A stretch of DNA of 64,000 bases, taken from the NCBI GenBank assembly GCA_937918935.1, contig CAKZSI010000004.1, positions 1 through 64,000 on the forward strand. The letters run 5' to 3'. This DNA is from an uncultured Chloroflexales bacterium (GTDB taxonomy: Bacteria; Chloroflexota; Chloroflexia; Chloroflexales; Chloroflexaceae). Shown here in pieces: positions 53,020-62,113 of the stretch; position 1 is the first letter of the stretch, and every line of letters starts with the position of its first letter. The notes under the pieces were generated by a model. That model saw only the letters and a program-made list of their open reading frames with translations. It did not search any database and had not been told where the DNA came from. The position numbers and the translations under genes were made by a program.

Positions 53020-53912
53020 CGCCTGCTCCCACCATTGCAGACCCGTATGTGTTTATTCTATTCTGCACACGAACATATATCTATCACATGTGTCATTCTG
53101 GCAGGCAAGTACAGAAACCTGCGGTGTGAAAGGGGATCGTCTGTGCAACTGCATGTCAGTTCCAGGCTTCATGTCTACTGTTGATTGGTCTCGCCCCATA
53201 GACAGAATGGCAATCTGGATCATCTCGGGAGAACTCCGCCCTCACACGCCAGGAGCATTTCCCTCCAATGATGACGATCGGCCCAAGTATATGAACGTTC
53301 CCAGGATCGGATTGTCGCGATGCTACCTGGCCGGATCATGTACCTGCCTCCGCGCCAGGGAGAGGAACGAATAAACCCGGGAATGATGCAAGGTCCGTTC
53401 TTCCGCAGTGGGGTTATGGATCGGCCAGGCCGCCCTGCACGGCGTTTTGGGGCCTGACCCGGAGACGACGCATCAGCCCCGATAGACGATCCGCCCGCGC
53501 CGCTGCTGCGCAGCAGAGAAACCCGGGAGACATGACCTTTCCCCCATTGTGCTCAGCATAAACAATGTATCATTGGCACGACACATTATCGTTAAGCACA
53601 ACCCATCGCTGGCCGTAGACCGATCTCACGATCGGGTTTCAGATGGTCTAACCGGCATTCGCCCGCCGATCGAGCGCCAGCACACACGCCCCCGGTCCAG
53701 ACGAGGTTTCATAAGTAATCTGTCACATTAATACACGATCCGGTCATCGCTTCTTGATGGGCCACTGTTATGCTTGCCTTGCTCTGGAGCCCACCACCCA
53801 TGCAGCCTCATCCCAACCAGGACCGGTGGTAATTCAGTGTCAGGATTAGCGGCGAACCATCTCCGGTGTCTCCAGGGTATTGGTGTGCCGTGGAATGCAG
53901 GCAAGGAAAACG
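53020..53912. other. Long divergent intergenic region
   Basis: Nearly 900 nt of lower-GC DNA between the CIA30 protein and the GT2 gene, with no convincing ORF. It contains one degenerate repeat module (GGGAGAACTCCGCCCTC at 53228) and an inverted repeat CATTGT-N11-ACAATG at 53545-53567. No clear promoter could be placed. It is the largest spacer of the window and a likely control region for the polysaccharide genes. Confidence 0.5.
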
Positions 53913-55187
53913 ATGACAGCATTCGAAGCAACCCTTATTATCATTTCACTCCTCTTGCTGGGGCAGGTCTCATTTAGCACCTATCTGATGCTCTACGCCT
54001 GGAACGATGCGCGGCGCGGCAACATCTTTGCCGCGCCGAAGGAGTTTGCGCCGCCACAGAAGAGCTTTACGGTGCTGCTGCCCGCGCGTCACGAAGAAGC
54101 GGTGATCCAGCACACGATCGAGGGCGTGCTGCGCGCCAACTACCCGCGTGAGTTGCTGGAGATTGTGGTGATCTGCCGCATTGATGATCCGGGCACCATC
54201 GAGAAAGTGCAGGAGAAGATCGTCGAACTGGTGCAGCGCGACATTCACAATGTGCGCCTGATCGTGTTCCAGGATGTGCCGATCAACAAGCCCCACGGGC
54301 TGAATATCGGCTTCCGCAACACCCGCAATGACGTCGTGACGATCTTCGACTCGGAAGACGAAATCCACCCCGATGTGTTCAACGTGGTCAACACGGTGAT
54401 GGTCACCGAAGGGGTCAACGTAGTCCAGTCCGGCGTGCAGTTGATGAACTTCGACTCAACCTGGTTTTCGGCGCTGAACGTGCTGGAATACTTCTTCTGG
54501 TTCAAGAGCCGGCTGCACTACCACGCCGAAGTGGGCATCATTCCCCTGGGGGGCAACACAGTGTTCTTCACCCGCGAGATTCTCAACAAGATCGGCGGAT
54601 GGAACGAGCACTGTCTGACTGAAGACGCTGACATTGGCATCCGCTTGAGCCAGATAGGCGAGCGTATTCGCGTGGTCTACGAAGATCAATTTGTCACTAA
54701 GGAAGAGACCCCTCCCACTGTCGGGCAGTTTATCAAGCAGCGCACGCGCTGGAACCAGGGCTTTCTGCAGGTGCTGCAATCGGGCGCCTACTGGTCGCTG
54801 CCAAAGCTGAGCCAGCGGCTCCTGGCGGTCTTCACCCTGGCCTCTCCGGTGCTGCAAGCCTTTACGACATTATACATTCCAGTGTCGCTCTACACGATGT
54901 TCTTTGTGCGAATGCCGCCACTGGTGGCGCTGATCCTCTGGTTGCCCGCGTATATGCTGATTGGCCAGTATGTCTTGAACTGGATCGGGCTACGTGAGTT
55001 CGTGCGCGCCCACAATCTAACGATGCCGCCGCTGATGTGGCTGCGCCTGCTCATTGCCTTCTACCCGTTCCAGATCTTGCTGGGCATTGGCGCCATTCGC
55101 GGGGTGTACCGCCACCTGCGCGGCACGAACAACTGGGAAAAGACCCGGCATGTCAACGCCCACCGCAGCCCTGCTGCGTCACCATAG
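53913..55187 (+). CDS. Processive GT2 glycosyltransferase (cellulose/glucan synthase-like)
   Basis: A 424-residue membrane GT2. One N-terminal helix (~5-27), then the GT-A domain: VLLPARHEEAV, TIFDSEDEIHPD (the D,D site), CLTEDADIGIRL (TED catalytic base) and QRTRWNQGF, the Q(Q/R)xRW motif of processive enzymes such as cellulose and hyaluronan synthase. Three to four C-terminal helices follow. It should polymerise and extrude a beta-linked glycan. The ATG at 53913 has AAGGAA 4-5 nt upstream. It sits directly before the GT-C::GH8-like gene. Confidence 0.87.
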   Translation: MTAFEATLIIISLLLLGQVSFSTYLMLYAWNDARRGNIFAAPKEFAPPQKSFTVLLPARHEEAVIQHTIEGVLRANYPRELLEIVVICRIDDPGTIEKVQEKIVELVQRDIHNVRLIVFQDVPINKPHGLNIGFRNTRNDVVTIFDSEDEIHPDVFNVVNTVMVTEGVNVVQSGVQLMNFDSTWFSALNVLEYFFWFKSRLHYHAEVGIIPLGGNTVFFTREILNKIGGWNEHCLTEDADIGIRLSQIGERIRVVYEDQFVTKEETPPTVGQFIKQRTRWNQGFLQVLQSGAYWSLPKLSQRLLAVFTLASPVLQAFTTLYIPVSLYTMFFVRMPPLVALILWLPAYMLIGQYVLNWIGLREFVRAHNLTMPPLMWLRLLIAFYPFQILLGIGAIRGVYRHLRGTNNWEKTRHVNAHRSPAASP

Positions 55188-55284
55188 GCAGGCATGGGGC
55201 GCCTCGAGTTCCCCACCCGCTTCCAACCTGTGGCCAGCGGAGGAGAGTGCGCTTTTCCATAACCTCACGGCCACGAACGAGGGT

Positions 55285-55320
55285 TCCTGGGAGAACTACG
55301 CCCTCCCGGACTGCCCGGAG
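55285..55320. repeat. GGGAGAACT..GCCCTCCC module
   Basis: CTGGGAGAACTACGCCCTCC then CGGACTGCCCGG, a copy of the spacer module between the GT2 and the fusion gene. A sister copy at 53228 shares the GGAGCATT tail. Confidence 0.5.
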
Positions 55321-55370
55321 CCTGGAGCATTCAAGAATATTTAGCGTGCATACCCCCGAGGAGATCACAG

Positions 55371-57968
55371 ATGAGCGTCAGCCTTGCTCCAGCCGCACTG
55401 CCCGACGTGCGGCCGCGAAAGGCGATCTGGTCGAGCCTGATAACCCTCGCTCTGGTCTGCGTAGCCGCCCTGGTGCACAGCTACAACATGTTTGGCTTTC
55501 CCCTCTACCTGGGTGACGAGGGGATCTACATGGCCCAGGCCTACGCAGTCGCCAGACTGGGGAACATTACTCCCTATGCGTACTGGTACGACCATGCGCC
55601 CGCTGGCTGGATCTTGATTGCGCTGTGGACGATGGTGACCGGTGGCTTTCACACCTTCGGCACAGCGATCGACAGTGGTCGCACCCTGATGCTACTGTTG
55701 CATATCATCTCGCTGGTACTGGTTTTCCGCATCGTGTTGCACCTGACGGGGAGCAATCTGGCCGCCGCCATCGGTGGGTTGTGCTACGCGCTCTCGCCGC
55801 TGACGGTAGTCTACGGGCGTATGGTGTTGCTCGACAACATTATGATCGTCTTCGTGCTCGTCGGCACGCTGCTGCTGGTGAACTACGACGGGCTGCTGTG
55901 GCGCCTGTTTCTGGGCAGTCTGCTTATTGGCATCGGGGTGCTCTCCAAAGAAAGCGCCATTGCGCTCCTGCCAGTGCTGCTCATCGGCGCCTAGACGCTG
56001 GCGCATGCCCAGCACCGTCCCTTTGCCCGCGGGGTGTGGCTCTTTGGCTTGCTGGCGACGCTCTCGCTGTATCCGCTTTACGCGGCACTGCGCGGCGAGT
56101 TGTTGAACTTCTCGTTCTCTTCCCCGCTCAACGGCGATGGCAGTGGCGTGACCCTGCTGGGCGCGGTGCTGTGGCAGCTCAGTCGCAGCGGCGGCGCACC
56201 CTGGGATCCGCAGGGCGATTTTATACGCGCGCTGACCGGGGCCTGGCTCGCGCGCGATCCGTGGCTGCTGGGTGTGGGCCTGATTGCCACAATCTGGAAC
56301 CTGGCGCGGGGGGATGGGCGCACCCGTCTGATCGCCGGGCTTGGCCTGGTCGCCTGCCTCAGCCTGATGCGCGGCGGGCCGGTGCTCGAATTCTACATCA
56401 TCGGCGTACTACCCTTTCTGGCGCTCAACGTCGGGCTAGCCGCCGCGCGGCTCGCCGAACTGACACGCATGCCCGGCATACTCCTGGCGCTGCTGATCAG
56501 CGTCGGGGTGCTTGGGTTCAACAATCTCAATCGCCAGAATGAAATCTTCACCCTCAACATGACCACCACCCAGCGGCAGGCCCTGGCCTGGGTGCGAGAG
56601 CATGTGCCCACCGATGCGCAGATCGTCATTGACGATGATCTCTGGGTGGATCTGCGGGACGGCCCCAGGGGCCAGCCGAGCTTCCCCGGCGCCCACTCGC
56701 ACTGGAAAGTGGCCAATGACCCCGCAGTGTACCGCGATCTGTTCAACAACGACTGGCAGAACATTGACTACCTGATCACGACGCCAGGTCTGGAAGAGAT
56801 TTTCAAGCAAAACCCGGAGAAGTTGCCCTATCAGGCCTGGAGCAATTCGACCCCGGTGGCCCGTTTCAATGTTGGCGACGCAGCCATCGAGGTGCGCCGG
56901 GTGAACCATGCCGGCATCGCCGTCAAAGATACGGTACGCGCCGGTTACACCAGCTTTGTGGCCAACTACGTGCAGGATGGACGGGTCGTCGGCACGGGCG
57001 CCTACACCGATGTTCGCGACCAGACCAGCGCCATGCTCATGGCCGTGTGGCAGAACGACCAGGCCACCTTCGACGCCCTGTGGAGCTGGGCGCAACTGCG
57101 GCTGCGGGCGCCCGAGGGTCACCTGCTGCACACCAATGAGCCGGGGATCGCCCTGCACACCTATGCTGACGCCAACGCCGAAGCGGCCCTGGCTTTACTT
57201 CTGGCCGAGCGGCGCTGGAACGATGCCAGCTATGGACGAGAGGGGTTGCGGATCGCCCGCGCGCTATGGGAGCGTTGCGTGGTCGAGATTGACGGTCGTC
57301 CCTATCTGGCTGCGGGCGACTGGGCGATCGAAGATGATCGCATCATCTTCGCGCCGGGAAGCTTCGTGCCCTACGCTATCCGCATGTTCGCCGAGGTGGA
57401 CACGGAGCACAACTGGTGGTGGCTGCTTGACAACACCTATCCTCTGCTGGAGCGGGTCAGCGCCATCAACCTGGGCGAGGAGCGCAGTGCAGGGTTGCCG
57501 CCCACCTACGTGGCCCTCGACCGTGCGACGGGCGCGATCCGGCCCGACCAGCGCGGGCTTCCCGGCATGGGGACCGCTTTTGGGGATGAAGCCGCGCTCA
57601 CCTACTGGCGCATTGCTCTGGATGCGCGCTGGTTCGAGGATGAACGCTCCGAACGATATTTGCGCAACGCAGCATTTCTCTTCGACGAATGGCAGCGCAA
57701 CGGCGCGCTCGCCGGGCGTTACGGCCACAATGGCACGGCGCAGAGCGATGAGGAGAGCCTGCTCCTCTACAGCGCCGTACTACCGGTGTTCCTGATGGAG
57801 AACGAACCGGCGGGCCATGCCCTCTACGCCACCAGAATCGCCACCGCCTATACCAACACCCCCGACGGGGTGCGCTGGGGCAACGGCAGGAGCGTGGCCG
57901 AGCAACGCTGGGCGTGGCTCAGTAGCGCCTTCTACCTCGACATACTGGATTACACCTGGGAGCATTGA
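55371..57968 (+). pseudogene. GT-C membrane glycosyltransferase fused to GH8-like domain, interrupted by in-frame TAG
   Basis: One continuous reading frame of 865 codons, broken only by TAG at 55992-55994 (codon 208). Upstream is an ArnT/GT39-like membrane start: YLGDEGIYMAQAYAV with the first-loop acidic pair, then HAPAGWILIALWTM. Downstream in the same frame come more helices, then from about residue 530 a GH8-like domain (AERRWNDASYGREGLRIARALWE, GSFVPYAIRMFA, SDEESLLLYSAVLPVFL). No frameshift is present. A GTG at 56034 could restart translation but has no ribosome site. It may be a true pseudogene, a readthrough gene or a base error. The C-terminal half keeps good coding character, which suggests recent or tolerated interruption. 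Confidence 0.75.
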
Positions 57969-58152
57969 TTGGCACGAATATCAGCTACAGGAAAGCGGGG
58001 TTCTCGAATCCTCTACGGTCACAGGCAGCGGGGGCCCGGGCAACGCCAGCGTCCCCGCCTTCCTCCACCCGAGCCTACAGGCGCCAGACGCCCTCTCATG
58101 GGCAGAGGTATGGGAAGTAATCATTTCTCTCGTGTTCACGGAGTAACATCGT

Positions 58153-59475
58153 ATGCACTCACATATACTCTTCACCGATGTGGTCAATCGAGCGGAGCAG
58201 CAAGATTACCGCGACCGCGTAAATGTGGAAAGCGGCTTTCAGGCCCTGCTGGAGCGCGATGTGGTCATTCGCCGCCTGCAAGCTGAAGCCGCCGCCAACC
58301 CACGCATTCGGAGCTGGTTCATCAATGAGATCAAGACCCTCGCCACGTTGAGCCACCACGCCTTTATCCGGGTCTACGACGCGGGGATGCGCGACGAGGC
58401 GCCCTTCGCGGTCTGCGAGCGGTTGCGTGGAGTCACGGTTCAACATCGCCTCGACCTGCTGGCCGATCAGCATGAGCGGATGAGTTTCGATCAGGCCATC
58501 CACATCGTACAGAGCGTGGCCGAGGGCCTGGAGTATGCCCAGGGACGCGGCATTCGAGTGTATGATCTGACACCGGGGAATATTGTGCTTGCCGAGGATC
58601 GGCGGGTCGTGCTGACCAGCCTCGGCCAACCTTTGCCCGATAACCTGCTGGAGGCTGCACCCGTAACCCTGGCCTATGCGTCGCCCGAACAACTCTTTGG
58701 GGGGCCGAACGAAGGGACGAGCACAATCTACGGCCTGGGGGTTTTGCTGGCGCACCTGATCTGGGGCCGGCCACCCTTCGAGGGCGGCGCACTCAGCGTG
58801 CTGGCGCAGAAGCAGCGCTCAGGCAGCCTGCCGGTACTTGAGGATGTGCGGGCAAACCTGGTGTGCCCGTACCCGCTGGCCATGGTTATCCACCGCGCCA
58901 CGCTCGCCCACCCTGCCGAGCGTTATGACACTATTAGATCGTTCCGGGCGGCGTTGCGTGAGAGCCTGACGGGCCGGCAAGTGCAGACGTCTATCGGCCC
59001 TCGCCAGGGCATGTATACCCTTTCGTTTTCCGAGATGCCCGCGATAGAAACAGAGAAGGCAGTGGCACAGGCGTATGCCCTCGAAGCGGAGCAACCCGGC
59101 GTCTGGCAAGCGTCGACTCCGGCGCCCTACGCCGACGAACCCGTTCGCAGCACCCCGGACACCCTGGCCAATGTGACCACGATGGCGAAACCGGCGCGCC
59201 CTCAACCCGATGTGATGGTCGTGGCGGAAGAACAGCCGTGCGCGTCAGCCGCGCCTGCGGCAGAGACCGTCCAGGTCCCGGGGGCGGAGAAGCCGGAGTT
59301 GCAGGCGGCATTGCCCTACACCCTGCTCATTCCCCTTCCCGATGATCAGGCGGAAGTTGCACCGCCGACGCCAGAGCGTCCTGCGCTGCGCCAGACCCTG
59401 ATCAGCCCGGTGCACCTGGCGATGTTGATGATCCTGGGGGTGCTTGCCATCGGGGCGGCGCTGATGTTTGGCTGA
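58153..59475 (+). CDS. Ser/Thr pseudokinase with C-terminal membrane anchor
   Basis: A 440-residue protein with a kinase-like domain (~25-275) lacking key residues. The ATP Lys region reads VVIRR (37-41); helix-C Glu59 is kept; HRDLKPxN reads VYDLTPGN (Asp138 and Asn143 kept, Lys lost); the DFG is replaced by TSLG near 155-158. LAYASPEQLFG and IYGLGVLLAHLIWGRPPF match subdomains VIII-IX. A Pro/Ala-rich linker and one membrane helix (~418-438) follow. It is likely a signalling scaffold at the membrane rather than an active kinase. It lies after the polysaccharide genes. Confidence 0.8.
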   Translation: MHSHILFTDVVNRAEQQDYRDRVNVESGFQALLERDVVIRRLQAEAAANPRIRSWFINEIKTLATLSHHAFIRVYDAGMRDEAPFAVCERLRGVTVQHRLDLLADQHERMSFDQAIHIVQSVAEGLEYAQGRGIRVYDLTPGNIVLAEDRRVVLTSLGQPLPDNLLEAAPVTLAYASPEQLFGGPNEGTSTIYGLGVLLAHLIWGRPPFEGGALSVLAQKQRSGSLPVLEDVRANLVCPYPLAMVIHRATLAHPAERYDTIRSFRAALRESLTGRQVQTSIGPRQGMYTLSFSEMPAIETEKAVAQAYALEAEQPGVWQASTPAPYADEPVRSTPDTLANVTTMAKPARPQPDVMVVAEEQPCASAAPAAETVQVPGAEKPELQAALPYTLLIPLPDDQAEVAPPTPERPALRQTLISPVHLAMLMILGVLAIGAALMFG

Positions 59476-59766
59476 TGAGCTGTGGCGGCGTAACCCGCCG
59501 GGTTGCACCCGGCGGGAAAAGAGAACGACCGGCGCCTCCGCTAGATAAGGAGCGTCCGGGACAACACCTCTTTCCGGCGCGCCAGGGCGTCGTCTGGCTG
59601 CGCCGGAAGGGCAAATCGAGCCGGCGTCACCCAACCCTTTCCCTCGGCGAGACGAAGTCGCGTTGGGGTAGGGGTCGCCAGCAGGATGAAGGTACCGTTG
59701 TCCGTGTAACCGTCGTAGGCATAGACTGCAACTGACGTTCGATGAACATCGTGTCAGGAAAGGTCT

Positions 59767-61704
59767 ATGCTGCACCCAACCCTGCGACGTTCCACGCACA
59801 TCCTGATCGCGCTGATGGTCCTGGCAACGTTACCTTCCCTTCCCGTTGCGCGCGCCGCCCCAACGATTGTCGGCGATGGCACGCCCGGCAGTTGCACCGA
59901 AGCAAGCCTGCGCGCGGCGCTGGTGGGCGGCGGCAGCATCAGTTTCAACTGCGGGGGCGCACCGGTGAGCATTACGGTCAGCGCGCCCTTCGAGATCACC
60001 GCGCCCGAGACGACGATTGACGGGGGCGGGCTGATTACCCTGCGGGGCCAGAATAGCCGTATCATCGCCCATCGCACCACCGGCGCGCAGGGAAGCAGCA
60101 CACTCACCCTGCGGAACCTCACGATCACCGGCGGGCGGGCCAGCGGCGCCAATGACGCCGCCAACGGCGGCGCCATCGCCAGCATCTTTGCCGCTGCCAA
60201 TCCGGCCTTCAAACCGGCGCTCGTCGTGGAACATGTCACCTTCGAAGATAACGATTCCACGGTCACCAGCCTGACGCGCGGCGACGCCTATGACTACGGG
60301 GGCGGGGCGATCTACTCTCAGGGCGGATCGGTGACGGTGCGGAACTGTCGCTTCATCGGCAACGACGCCAACAACGCCGCCGGCGGCGCGATCCACGTCC
60401 TCCAGAGCGGTCTGGTGATTGAGGACAGCGAATTCAACAACAACAGCGCCATCGGCACGCGGCCGCAGGACAGCCTGGGCGGCGCGATCTACATTGACGG
60501 TCTGGGCGGCGAGAACGGCCTGTTCCGGGTGGTGCGCAGCGACTTTACCAACAACCGCGCCTACAACTCGGGCGGCGCGATCTACGTGAACATGTACGAG
60601 AACAGCAGCCGCGCCGAAGTGCTGGACAGCGCGTTTGTCGAAAACGCGGTGATCGGCGGCGAGCGCGCCCAGGGCGGGGCCATCGGCGGCGGCGGATCGA
60701 GCCTGGGCGGGGCGACCGGCAACCCCGCCATCGTGATCGAGCGCAGCCTCTTCAGCGCCAACAGCGTCCGGCGCACGCCCGGGGCGGGCGGCAATCCCAA
60801 CGAAGACGGTTCGGGCGGGGCGCTGGCCTTTCCCCAACGGGCGCGGCTGCGGATCGTCAACAGCACCTTCGCAGGCAACCGGGCCGCCGGCGCGAGCTTC
60901 AACGCTAACGGCGGCGCACTTTACGTGGTGAACCACAGCGACCCCTTCGAAATCGTCAACAGCACCTTCGCCAATAACAGCGCCGGCTGGGTCGGCGGGG
61001 CGATCAGCAATAGCCAGATCAACGGCCAGCCCGGCGGCCGGGTGCGCAATACGCTCTTCGTCAACAACACTGCCGATAACGGCCCCAACGACTGGAACAT
61101 TCAGCAGCACTGCTCCTCGGAACTGGCCCACGATGACCGGAGCCTGCAGTTCCCCCCACGCCTGACCGGGGGCAACTTCTTCAACGACGTGACCTGCTTC
61201 CAGGGCAAGAGCGCACCCAACCAGACGGGCGATCCCCAGTTCCGCGACCCGCAACTGCAGGCCCTGGCCGACAATGGCGGCCCGACCCGGACCATGGCCA
61301 TCACCGCCGCCAGCCCGGCCTTCAACGCCGGGGCCGATTGCCCGCCGACCGACCAGCGCGGCGTCGCCCGCCCGCAGGGGGCAGGCTGCGACCTGGGGGC
61401 CTTTGAGGTGATTGCGGCCCTGGCGGTGGCGCCGGGGCTGATCGGCGTCAATGCCGCCAATCCCGCCCTCGACGTGCGGGGCGACGGCTTCACGGCCAGC
61501 AGCGTCGTACAGGTCAACGGCGCCGACCGCCCGACGACTTTCATCAGCCCCCTGGCGCTTCGGGTTGACCTCGCGCCCGCCGACGTAGCTGCTCCCGGCG
61601 CGCTCCGCATCAGCGTGCGCGGACCCGGGGAAAGCCTGGCTGGCGCCGAGGTGCGCGTGGTGGAGGAACTGCGGCGCGTCCATCTGCCGCTGGTGCGGCG
61701 CTGA
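59767..61704 (+). CDS. Secreted beta-helix protein with choice-of-anchor Q domain
   Basis: A 645-residue exported protein. Signal peptide at ~1-30 (HILIALMVLATLPSLPVARAA), then a right-handed parallel beta-helix with many GGAI(Y/H) and F.NN.A turns (~45-450). The NGGPTRTMAITAASPAFNAG and GVARPQGAGCDLGAFE segments are the choice-of-anchor Q/Pmp-like signature, and an IPT/TIG-like Ig domain (~555-630) follows. It ends in HLPLVRR, a tail common in exported Chloroflexota proteins. It is probably a cell-surface or sheath protein. The ATG at 59767 has AGGAAAGG about 4-8 nt upstream. Confidence 0.85.
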   Translation: MLHPTLRRSTHILIALMVLATLPSLPVARAAPTIVGDGTPGSCTEASLRAALVGGGSISFNCGGAPVSITVSAPFEITAPETTIDGGGLITLRGQNSRIIAHRTTGAQGSSTLTLRNLTITGGRASGANDAANGGAIASIFAAANPAFKPALVVEHVTFEDNDSTVTSLTRGDAYDYGGGAIYSQGGSVTVRNCRFIGNDANNAAGGAIHVLQSGLVIEDSEFNNNSAIGTRPQDSLGGAIYIDGLGGENGLFRVVRSDFTNNRAYNSGGAIYVNMYENSSRAEVLDSAFVENAVIGGERAQGGAIGGGGSSLGGATGNPAIVIERSLFSANSVRRTPGAGGNPNEDGSGGALAFPQRARLRIVNSTFAGNRAAGASFNANGGALYVVNHSDPFEIVNSTFANNSAGWVGGAISNSQINGQPGGRVRNTLFVNNTADNGPNDWNIQQHCSSELAHDDRSLQFPPRLTGGNFFNDVTCFQGKSAPNQTGDPQFRDPQLQALADNGGPTRTMAITAASPAFNAGADCPPTDQRGVARPQGAGCDLGAFEVIAALAVAPGLIGVNAANPALDVRGDGFTASSVVQVNGADRPTTFISPLALRVDLAPADVAAPGALRISVRGPGESLAGAEVRVVEELRRVHLPLVRR

Positions 61705-61713
61705 TTTGTCTCG

Positions 61714-61722
61714 TGCTATAAT
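61714..61722 (+). promoter_or_regulatory. leuS promoter, extended -10 TGC-TATAAT
   Basis: A perfect TATAAT preceded by TGC. Transcription from here gives a leader of about 375 nt before leuS, containing two composite repeats and a 35-codon ORF. Confidence 0.65.
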
Positions 61723-61775
61723 ACGTAGAGCTTTTTCGCAAGCCGGCACGGCTTCGCGGTACAACGAGACGGCCA

Positions 61776-61960
61776 GGGGTTCCAGGATGGGCTGCGCTCT
61801 CCTGGCTCCTCCCCTCAGACAGGGGCGTGGGGAACCCAGAGTTCACCACGCTCCTCCGACCGAGCGACGAACGCGGGTTCCTGGGAAGGCCGGGTCCTTC
61901 CGGACCAGTCCCTCAAGCAGGGGGATGGGGAAACCTGGTTTCTCCATCCCCTGCCAACCG
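61776..61960. repeat. Two composite repeat units in the leuS leader
   Basis: Unit 1 (61776-61860): GGGCTGCGCTCTCC, CTCCTCCCCTCAGACAGGGG, and a degenerate palindrome GGGGAACC..GTTCACC. Unit 2 (61881-61960): GGGAAGGCCGGGTCCTTCC, GGACCAGTCCCTCAAGCAGG, then the palindrome GGGGAAACCTGGTTTCTCC extended outward by GGGGAT/ATCCCC to 31 bp with one mismatch (61921-61951). Both would be transcribed into the leader RNA. Confidence 0.75.
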
Positions 61961-62005
61961 GATGGGTTCACAAAAGAGGTATGGCTCTGAAAGGAGGTGA
62001 GCACC

Positions 62006-62113
62006 ATGTCAGACCCTGATCTTAGTGGCCTTCGCGCCTGGATGTTGCAGTTATGCCTGGCACCTGGCCTGCCAGCCGTGCTCATCTCCCGAGGAGCAGA
62101 CCTGTATGAGTGA
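62006..62113 (+). CDS. Leucine-rich small ORF overlapping leuS start (putative leader peptide)
   Basis: A 35-codon ORF with the best ribosome site in the window, AAAGGAGGTGA, 5 nt before the ATG. It encodes MSDPDLSGLRAWMLQL.. with eight Leu in 35 residues, including codons that are rare in this GC-rich genome (CTT, CTT, TTG, TTA). Its TGA overlaps the leuS start by 8 nt. A CTGGCA/TGCCAG hairpin (62057-62075) lies where a ribosome stalled at Leu codons 14-18 would disrupt it, and CTCC-cga-GGAG (62086-62096) covers the leuS ribosome site. A leader peptide for leucine- or Leu-tRNA-responsive control is inferred. Confidence 0.55.
   Translation: MSDPDLSGLRAWMLQLCLAPGLPAVLISRGADLYE

Noticed and set aside
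53090-53374. Small plus-strand ORF (94 codons) in the large spacer
   Set aside because: Composition is not protein-like, it contains a spacer repeat module, and there is no ribosome site.
55992-55994. TAG as a pyrrolysine codon
   Set aside because: No pyl gene is in view and the family has no known Pyl residue; a point mutation or sequencing error is far more likely.
59830-61764. Long 644-codon minus-strand open frame opposite the beta-helix gene
   Set aside because: High-GC antisense shadow; no protein-like composition, and the plus-strand frame has a signal peptide and known domains.
61729-62005. T-box riboswitch in the leuS leader
   Set aside because: I could not find the AGGGTGG-N-ACCGCG T-box core or a specifier loop; GGCTTCGCGGTACAAC near 61749 is only superficially similar.
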